Assembly (NCBI GenBank): GCA_009746045.1
Contig: RPFO01000529.1
Coordinates: 1 to 63,545 of the forward strand
DNA: 63,545 nt
Source: Mesostigma viride
Lineage: Eukaryota > Streptophyta > Mesostigmatophyceae > Mesostigmatales > Mesostigmataceae
Direction: 5' to 3'
A model generated the notes under the pieces. The model saw only the letters and a program-made list of their open reading frames with translations. It made no database searches and was not told the origin of the DNA. The position numbers and the translations under genes were made by a program. Below are positions 57,348 through 63,545 of the stretch, one piece after another. The number at the start of each line of letters is the position of its first letter. Position 1 is the stretch's first letter.

Positions 57348-58532
57348 ATGTTTTTTGCATGTGATCAGGGGCGTCCGTCAAGGCAGAGAACGGAGGAAGA
57401 GCGGAGGAGGTGGGCTTACAAGATTGAACATGGGGTGGCGGAAAGGCATCTCACAACATTTTTTGAGGAATGGCGCCAACGAGCACCGGGCACCGACTTA
57501 TGGTCGGGGATTGTGAAGACCTTTGAGAGGAAGGGGCTGCTGACGACACGTGCTGGAAATGCGAAGCCCAGCATTTTGGACTCCTGGGAGCCAGCGCCGT
57601 CCTCTCAAGTGCACGACAAGAATCTAACCGACACCATACAGGCGGCGTTTCATCTGCGGCAGAAGATACGCCTAGTGCCAGACGATGTCGACCTCGTGGG
57701 GGGGTCCGCGATTGGGACTCAAGTACGGGTCCTTAGTAGCAACTTGTGCCAACTCCCGGAACTAATGAGGCATCGGACGGTGACGGTGCGGAATTGTAAG
57801 GGGCTCGCGCCGTGGTTCGTGGGGGCCGGCACAAGTCTGACGAAGGCAAAATGTGCCGTGCTGATCTTCCGGTTTGCGTGGCAGGTGCTGGCAGACCAGG
57901 AGCCCGATTCTTACAATGCCTGGCTGGAAGAGAATCCAGGGTTTTCTGACAAAATTAAAAAACTGACGGGGGAGGACAGTGACCGTGCCGTGCAGAGGTT
58001 CGGATACTTTCGTTCGCCAACGGCCGAGGAAGGGAGGGCCATTCTCCGGACGTACTCCAAGAAGGATATGGCGGCCGCGTGCTCCGAGGAGTTGATTACC
58101 ATGGACTTGAATTCGTCCGAGTGGTCAGATGCATCTGACCGTGAGGCAGTACTGGAGCTCACGAACACCGCGTTGGACTACATGCTCGACTACGAGAAGC
58201 CTTTCGTGTTTGCGCAGTTTGCCGTGCTGGACGGCAACCACTACACGCAGATGTTGAAGTCCGTGATTTTTGAGGGCTCAGACGAGCAAGTGAGGACTGC
58301 GATAGCTGGCGAGATTGCGGGTAAACAAAAGGGCAAGTACGTGGAGACAACCGAGGAGGCGTTTGATTTGTGGAGGGGGTTGGTGAGGGACGCGGACAAG
58401 TTCATGTACACCAATCTGGACGTGCTCAAGGGCTGGGAGGTGGAGGGGGAAGCACTGATCCCGCCCATGAAGGACATGCGGACGCCAAAGGTAAATATAA
58501 CGGATCGGGTGTGGGAACGTTTTAGGCACTAG
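57348..58532 (+). CDS. Hypothetical protein between palindrome arrays
   Basis: About 394 residues from the ATG at 57348. Regions such as VQRFGYFRSPTAEEGRAILR and CSEELITMDLNSSEWSDASD look ordered. No known catalytic motif. The start may instead be a splice acceptor: the sequence TTTTTTGCATGTGATCAG|GGGCG (57351-57373) is pyrimidine-poor but ends in AG. The residues there (CDQGRPS) resemble CMQGREA at the equivalent point of the gene at 59226. An internal CCAACGGCCG (about 58017) encodes SPTAEE. The palindrome array begins within 30 bases of the stop. Confidence 0.6.
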   Translation: MFFACDQGRPSRQRTEEERRRWAYKIEHGVAERHLTTFFEEWRQRAPGTDLWSGIVKTFERKGLLTTRAGNAKPSILDSWEPAPSSQVHDKNLTDTIQAAFHLRQKIRLVPDDVDLVGGSAIGTQVRVLSSNLCQLPELMRHRTVTVRNCKGLAPWFVGAGTSLTKAKCAVLIFRFAWQVLADQEPDSYNAWLEENPGFSDKIKKLTGEDSDRAVQRFGYFRSPTAEEGRAILRTYSKKDMAAACSEELITMDLNSSEWSDASDREAVLELTNTALDYMLDYEKPFVFAQFAVLDGNHYTQMLKSVIFEGSDEQVRTAIAGEIAGKQKGKYVETTEEAFDLWRGLVRDADKFMYTNLDVLKGWEVEGEALIPPMKDMRTPKVNITDRVWERFRH

Positions 58533-59208
58533 ATGTGATTTTTGTTCGCCAACGGCCGTTGGAACCTGGAAATTAGTGTGTGATTTTTCTTGCGCCAACG
58601 GCCGTTGGAACCTGGAAATTTGGTTGATATTTTTCTTGCGCCAACGGCCGTTGGAACCTGGAAATTCGGTCGACATTTTTCTTGCGCCAACGGCCGTTGG
58701 AACCTGGAAATTAGGGTGTGATTTTTCTTGCGCCAACGGCCGTTGGAACCTGGAAATTAGGGTGTGATTTTTCTTGCGCCAACGGCCGTTGGAACCTGGA
58801 AATTAGTGTGTGATTTTTCTTGCGCCAACGGCCGTTGGAACCTGGAAATTAGGGTGTCATTTTTCCTGCGCCAACGGCCGTTGGAACCTGGAAATTAGTG
58901 TGTGATTTTTCTTTCGCCAACGGCCGTTGGAACCTGGAAATTTGGTTGATATTTTTCTTGCGCCAACGGCCGTTGGAACCTGGAAATTCGGTCGACATTT
59001 TTCTTGCGCCAACGGCCGTTGGAACCTGGAAATTAGGGTGTGATTTTTCTTGCGCCAACGGCCGTTGGAACCTGGAAATTAGGGTGTGATTTTTCTTGCG
59101 CCAACGGCCGTTGGAACCTGGAAATTAGGGTGTGATTTTTCTTGCGCCAACGGCCGTTGGAACCTGGAAATTAGGGTGTGATTTTTGTTCGGGAACGGCC
59201 GATCTTCC
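58533..59208. repeat. Tandem array of ~46-bp palindrome units, array B
   Basis: Fourteen copies of the same unit as array A plus a final degenerate one (GGAACGGCCGATC). Spacer variants occur in a fixed order (TTAGTGTGTG, then TTTGGTTGATA, then TTCGGTCGACA, then TTAGGGTGTG), and this order repeats with a period of about 320 bases (58570 and 58890). The array therefore grew by duplicating multi-unit blocks. Confidence 0.92.
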
Positions 59209-59225
59209 AAAGTGTAAGGACAAAA

Positions 59226-59798
59226 ATGTCAGGTCGTGTGTTGTATGACCGTTTTTTGTCTCAAACACTGATTCACATTTCATGCATGCAGGGGAGAGAG
59301 GCGCATCGGAGGGTTGCCCTGATCGGAGGGGGGCTGAATGCAGAAGACGAGGCCGTTTCCAAAAAGTCGAGGGGGACGGCGCTGCTGGAAGTGCACAACT
59401 ATTTCAAGACGCACATGGAGGAATCCTGGGATAAGCCGGAGGTGCCCCTTCAGGACCAGAAAGAAATATGGAATTTGATTCATGGGGTCTCAAGCAGCAC
59501 TGAGAAGGCAAGGAAGGACGGGGAGGGGGAGGAGGGTGGTGAGGAGCGGGTTGGAGGGCGATTGAACGAGGGTGGTTTGTCCGAATCGGAGAAAACCCAA
59601 GTCTACGACTTCATCTCGGCTGTGAAGGATGAAACGGTCGCTCCGAACGACGACAGTAGATGTGGAATACCGATTGAGGACAAGCTGGCCAAGGAGCTTG
59701 CAGAGTTTCTGGACATCGTGGCAGCGGACAAGCTGGACGGGGAGGGAAGGGTGATGAGGAAGGGGGGGGGATCAAACAGGAAGGGTGGAGGAGTCTAG
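59226..59798 (+). CDS. Hypothetical helical protein
   Basis: 190 residues from the ATG at 59226. Mostly charged helices (EVHNYFKTHMEESWDKPEVP) with Gly/Glu-rich linkers. It ends in a Gly/Lys-rich tail (GGGSNRKGGG). An AG acceptor-like site at 59290-59291 (ATTTCATGCATGCAG|GGG) could mark the 5' end of a downstream exon, in parallel with the gene at 57348. No family recognised. Confidence 0.5.
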   Translation: MSGRVLYDRFLSQTLIHISCMQGREAHRRVALIGGGLNAEDEAVSKKSRGTALLEVHNYFKTHMEESWDKPEVPLQDQKEIWNLIHGVSSSTEKARKDGEGEEGGEERVGGRLNEGGLSESEKTQVYDFISAVKDETVAPNDDSRCGIPIEDKLAKELAEFLDIVAADKLDGEGRVMRKGGGSNRKGGGV

Positions 59799-59824
59799 CC
59801 CGCTTTCGATTCTGGCCGTCTATC

Positions 59825-62648
59825 ATGGCAACCGTGAAGGCCAAACACGTTCCTCCTCAGTGCTTGTATGACTTGACATACATGGCCAAGATCTTCTGCG
59901 AGGTGATGGTCCAGCTTTTCATGATCTACAACCGCGATTTGGGGAAATACCCCGAACCACGCGACCTCGGCTGGTTGCCGATGCAGCCTTCGGAATCCGA
60001 CAGCGCCCTTCAGAGGGTGGTCGATACGGTCGCTGTAGCTGCCAAGAGAATAAGGGCGGTTATCAGGCCAACGGGGAGGGACGATTCCACCTTCCCACTT
60101 GCACTGCTGGAGAGGACGGATTTTTGGACGACCCACAAGGAGGAAACGAAATGGTGTGTCCTGATTGCGCCCGAACCCCCAACCGAACAGGCTGTGGTGC
60201 CCCAACCCGTACAGCCTGTGGCGGGGGCTGTGGTGGTGACGGGGGCTGTGCCGGAGGAAGGCCAAGCCGAACATGCCGAGGCAGAGGACGTCCAGTCGGG
60301 TCGCCAAAAAAGGGGGGGGAGAAGCGGGAACCCCCGCGGAAGTTTGGGTCGGAGGAGATGGCATCCGAAATCGAGCAGCAGGGCCCGTGGATTTCTAAGA
60401 AAGTTTACACGTCTGACGGGGAAGAGACCTGTGAGTTCATGATGAAGACTTTCGCGTGGGAGAAAAGCGATGGGCCGACACGGTTGGCTCAAGTGGTACT
60501 TAATGCAATGGAGGGGTTCGAATTTGTTGCGAAGAGGAAGGGGTTGAACCAGCCAGATATCAAGAATGGGGTAGTGCTGCTGAATTTGGAACATCACGCC
60601 AAGCTGTGGAATGATGAGGAATTGTTGAAGGGTCGAACGGGTTCGTGGGTGGAGAAAAGGGACTGGAAGGCGGCGAAGGATTGTGGAGATTTCAATGGTG
60701 TGAAGGACGACTGGTCGTCGTACCTAAGCGATTTCACGGGATTCTTCAACCCACCCGTGATCTTCATTGGGTCAAAGGAGCAGGTGGATGGGTTTAAGGT
60801 CCTTCTGAAGGTACTTGGGAAGCGGCCACAGGGGGAGGATATTTCCAATCCCAACGGCCGTTCGGGCAAGGAAATTGCGGGTGCAGCCCAGAAGCGTCAG
60901 CTGGAGACGGCAGGCGCTGGCACCAAAAAGAAACGCCGGAAGCGCGCCGCCTCGGAGACCCCCGCGGCCGAAGACGTCTCAATGGGGACGCCCTACCCTC
61001 ATGATGGCGGCGTTCGGCCGGAGGGGGATGATGAGGATGTCGGGTCACAGGGGGGTGATGATGGGGAGGAGGTTGGTGATGATGGTGACGGCGGTGATGA
61101 GGGGGGCGGGAATGAGGGTGGTGATAAGGGGGGCGGGTCGAAGGACGGAGAGGGGGGGGTTCGAAGGGCGGAGAGGGGGGCGGGTCGAAGGGCGGAGAGG
61201 GGGGGGGTCGAACGACGGAGAGGGGGGCGGGTCGAAGGGCGGAGAGGGGGGCGGGTCGAAGGGCGGAGAGGGGGGCGGGTCGAAGGGCGGAGAGGGGAGG
61301 GGGTCGAAGGACGGAGAGGGGGCGGAGAGAAGGGCGGAGAGGGGGGCGGAGAGGGGGGCGGGTCGAAGGGCGGAGAGGGGGGCGGAGAGAAGGGTGGAGA
61401 GGGGGGCGGGTCAAAGGGCGGAGAGGGGGGCGGGTCCAAGGGCGGAGAGGGGGGCGGGTCGAAGGGTGGAGAGGGGGGCGGGTCAAAGGGCGGAGAGGGG
61501 GGCGGGTCGAAGGGCGGAGAGGGGGGCGGGTCGACCGGCGCATCGGGGGAAGGGGGGAAGGAGGGGGGGGGAGGGGAGGGAGGCTCGAAGGGGAATTCGG
61601 GGGCGTCGGGGGGGGGGATGCTGGGGCGTGCCGTCGACTACTGCAAAAAGCTCCTTTCGCCTGGCGGGCACGTTCGATCAAGAGCAACGGCTAGTCATCT
61701 GTCAAAGGGTAAGTTAATCTGAGTGAATATGGTCGGTTAAATTATGATGTTTGCATATTCCCAAGTTTGATTTGCGAATGTAATGATAACTAATTGCGCC
61801 GCTCGTCATTGCTTGTCCCACCCACAGGTGACGAGTCTGAAGAGGAGCCGCCAAAGGATGTCATGCATGCCGGCCCACCCAAAGGGTTTGTGGAAGATTC
61901 GGAAGAATCGGAAGAATCGGAACCGGAGGATCCAGCGCCACAAAGACGTGTCACAGTTACCGCAACCCAGCCCAAGCCACTAGACAAGAAAGTGCCACCA
62001 CCAAGTTGGCAGCCGTGGATGGAGAATCTGGAAGGTGTGTGGGGGGGGAAACGGGTCGTGCCCCGCTCGCCTGTTGGATGTCCGGTTTCGGTATTGTGCA
62101 AGCACGGCGGTGAATTTTGCCAGTATCGGAAGAACCAACTCCAGCGCCTTGATACGTTGTGGAAGCCCACGTGGGCTGCTGATTCGGTGGCTAAACTCAA
62201 TGCAGACCCAATGAAGCTGGCACACATGCCTGATTTCCACGTCGACACGTTCCTGGTGCATGGAGTCGTTCGAAAGGTGGATAAAACGGGCGTGTGGTGC
62301 GTTAAATTTTGGGCAGAAGGGTGTGACGAAAAGGGAATCTGGATTAATGGGGAGAAGGGGACGATGCCCAACATAATTTTCAAGGTACAACAAGACGAGA
62401 TGCGGAACTGTTTCAAGCCACCTGAGGGAACGTATTTGGAGTGGTGGATGGACAAGGGGTACCTGGCGACCAGATCTTCCCCAGCGACCAGATCTTCCCC
62501 ACGACTCCAAGAGAAGGGGGGAGACCAAGCCGCAGGGCAGGGCAAACGAAAACCTCAAGGGAAGGCTGGCGCAGATGTGCGGGAGGGGGGTGTAAAGAAG
62601 CCCAGCGGACGGGCACCTGTAAAGAAACGCCTGTTAGTAGGTAGTTAG
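59825..62648 (+). CDS. Two-exon Gly-rich protein, frame broken
   Basis: The first frame from 59825 (MATVKAKHVPPQCLYDLTYM) reaches the A6G8 tract at 60306-60320. One missing base leads to the frame holding EIEQQGPWISKKVYTSDGEE and SSYLSDFTGFFNPPVIFIGS. A Lys-rich nuclear-localisation-like block (KKKRRKRAAS) and a long GGGSKGGEG repeat follow. The frame runs across the splice site at 61708 into DESEEEPPKD (61828 on). The C-terminal exon encodes WQPWMENLEGVWGGKRV, CKHGGEFCQYRKNQLQRL and VWCVKFWAEGCDEKGIWING. No known domain, but a nuclear protein with a disordered linker is likely. Coordinates include a 119-bp intron. The stop is followed by AT-rich DNA. Confidence 0.65.
61130..61550 (+). repeat. 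Gly/Ser/Lys-rich coding minisatellite
   Basis: Units of about 18-30 bases (GGCGGAGAGGGGGGCGGGTC with A/G changes) repeat about 16 times and encode GGSKGGEG in the gene's frame; the other plus frames are open too. This explains several overlapping long open frames on both strands. Confidence 0.85.
61709..61827 (+). other. GT-AG spliceosomal intron, 119 bp
   Basis: Donor G|GTAAGTTAAT at 61709, acceptor TCCCACCCACAG at 61827, AT-rich interior. Branch-like TAACTAAT lies near 61785-61793, upstream of the acceptor. Removal joins the exons in frame (codon GGT across the junction) and carries the acidic GDESEEEPPKD segment into the downstream domain. This is the clearest sign that the right half is nuclear and eukaryotic. 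Confidence 0.8.
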
Positions 62649-63545
62649 ATAGCTTACTTGATCTGAACTCGTGTACATTTGTAAAGATCGATCTGTACAT
62701 CTGTCTCCATCTGGAGCATTCACTTGACTATTCAAAGTTCAAGTGGGAATTACTGGTTGGGTTGTGCACAGGCTTGTGCACAATTTTGGCAATAATTATA
62801 ATTCGTTCTATAAATAGAACTCGCGGGGTCGTGGAGAGGGTTGTGCAATTGTAAATAATCTACAACTTGTCTCACTTGCTTACCCTCCGAGTGCATGACA
62901 CTATGACAAAAACAGCCAATTTTACCCCGACTTGAATAAATTTTAATAAATGTTAATAAATTTTAATAAATTTAAGCAATCTAGTAATGAAAAGTGCACG
63001 CGGAAAGCGCACCAGTGACCAAATGGCATGAAATGGTAATGATTTCATGTGGAAACGCATTCACAATGAGCATCAATTGTCATGTATTTGTTGAAATGGC
63101 GTCTCCTCAAGTAATAAAATTTGGCATGGGTATTGTAGATTGATTGTGGGCCCCCCCCTGCCCTTTCTTCCTGTTGTCGTCCAGGCATAGTTGTCACGTA
63201 CGTAGTGAACTCTCTAGCGTGGAACCATCAAGTTATGCTAGGCATCATGAATATATGGTTGTGACTACCATGGTCCTGACTCTCCCGATTTCTGGCCTGT
63301 CTCCTTGATATGGTTGTGACGAATCAAGGTCGGCACGGTGCTCGGCATTTAGCTAGGGTGGTTGCTGAGGCATAGCACTATCTCTTCTTTACCTTCAGTC
63401 AAGTGCATATGGGCCCTGTCGTACATAGCTATGCCGTGCTTGCATAGCCATGTGTCTTGAGCTTGCAGAGTATCCACTGAAGCAGGGAATCGTGCTTTGA
63501 TAATGCCAGCCTATGCCAGCCAGGCTGTGGCGAGTAGCGACGTAA
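62649..63545. other. AT-rich right edge, no gene recognised
   Basis: Contains AATAAATTTTAATAAATGTT followed by AATAAATTTTAATAAATTTA (62935-62974), a short AT tandem repeat with stacked AATAAA signals, and imperfect GCATAGCTATGC-like words near 63420-63450. No palindrome cassette, tRNA or credible open frame is seen. Confidence 0.55.

Noticed and set aside
56701-59208. CRISPR-like regular spacing of the palindrome arrays
   Set aside because: The spacers are near-identical rather than unique, there are no cas genes, and the context is eukaryotic.
56701-59208. TTAGGG words as telomere repeat
   Set aside because: Only one TTAGGG per ~46-bp unit, within a longer conserved spacer; not tandem hexamers.
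60794-61687. Proline-rich minus-strand frames opposite the Gly-rich repeat
   Set aside because: Complement of a minisatellite; the plus frame is supported by the in-frame intron and by ordered sequence on both sides.
1-63545. tRNA or rRNA genes
   Set aside because: No cloverleaf with GTTC-type T-arm and no conserved rRNA core sequence was recognised by eye; a dedicated search was not possible.

Overview
The window looks like nuclear DNA of a photosynthetic, probably green-lineage, eukaryote that carries an inserted giant-virus (Nucleocytoviricota) segment. The left half, about 0.85-30 kb, is GC-rich, gene-dense on both strands and almost without spacers. It encodes virus hallmark or virus-typical proteins: archaeo-eukaryotic primase, D5-type SF3 helicase, YqaJ-type recombination nuclease, poxvirus A22-type Holliday junction resolvase, a VLTF-2-like late transcription factor, KilA-N proteins, a SLATT-type two-helix membrane protein and several small proteins of the kind conserved in giant viruses. 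No major capsid protein, DNA polymerase B or packaging ATPase lies in the window, so a family cannot be named. The right half is of eukaryotic nuclear type: a full-length LTR retrotransposon, a GT-AG spliceosomal intron, AATAAA-like polyadenylation signals, a decayed plastid rpoB fragment, and kilobases of satellite and microsatellite.

Layout. 0-0.85 kb: nothing supportable. 0.85-32.7 kb: viral block with replication and recombination genes (primase, YqaJ, resolvase, D5), transcription and DNA-binding genes (VLTF-2-like, KilA-N), a ubiquitin-linked set (F-box, RING/TRAF, OTU), metabolic genes (Rieske oxygenase, cysteine desulfurase), a cytosine-5 DNA methyltransferase, an HNH-like protein and several small membrane proteins. 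32.73-40.77 kb: a copia-like retrotransposon on the minus strand with two nearly identical ~0.7 kb LTRs. It cuts the last viral reading frame. 40.8-49.8 kb: AT-richer genes (F-box, MYND and Cys/His zinc-binding proteins) separated by a 14-bp palindrome, CCAACGGCCGTTGG, including a ten-copy ~206-bp tandem array. 49.8-52.2 kb: plastid fragment, short tandem repeats and a proline-rich duplicated reading frame. 52.2-56.7 kb: a 4.5-kb CCTTGT microsatellite. 56.7-62.7 kb: two dense palindrome arrays and three genes, one of them spliced.

Three points deserve attention. First, a KilA-N gene (12.1-14.2 kb) is split by a 985-bp insert with GC-AG intron-like ends. The insert carries covarying hairpin repeats and an antisense gene for a KilA-N protein with a nuclease-like domain, which would suit an intron-borne mobile element. 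Second, the right arm holds palindrome-bounded gene cassettes whose intergenic regions, gene 3' ends and zinc-binding modules recur from gene to gene. Third, about fifteen genes are broken by frameshifts, nearly all of the same sign (one base missing) and mostly in G or C runs. That points to consensus errors in a long-read assembly rather than gene decay, and affected genes are annotated here as single units.
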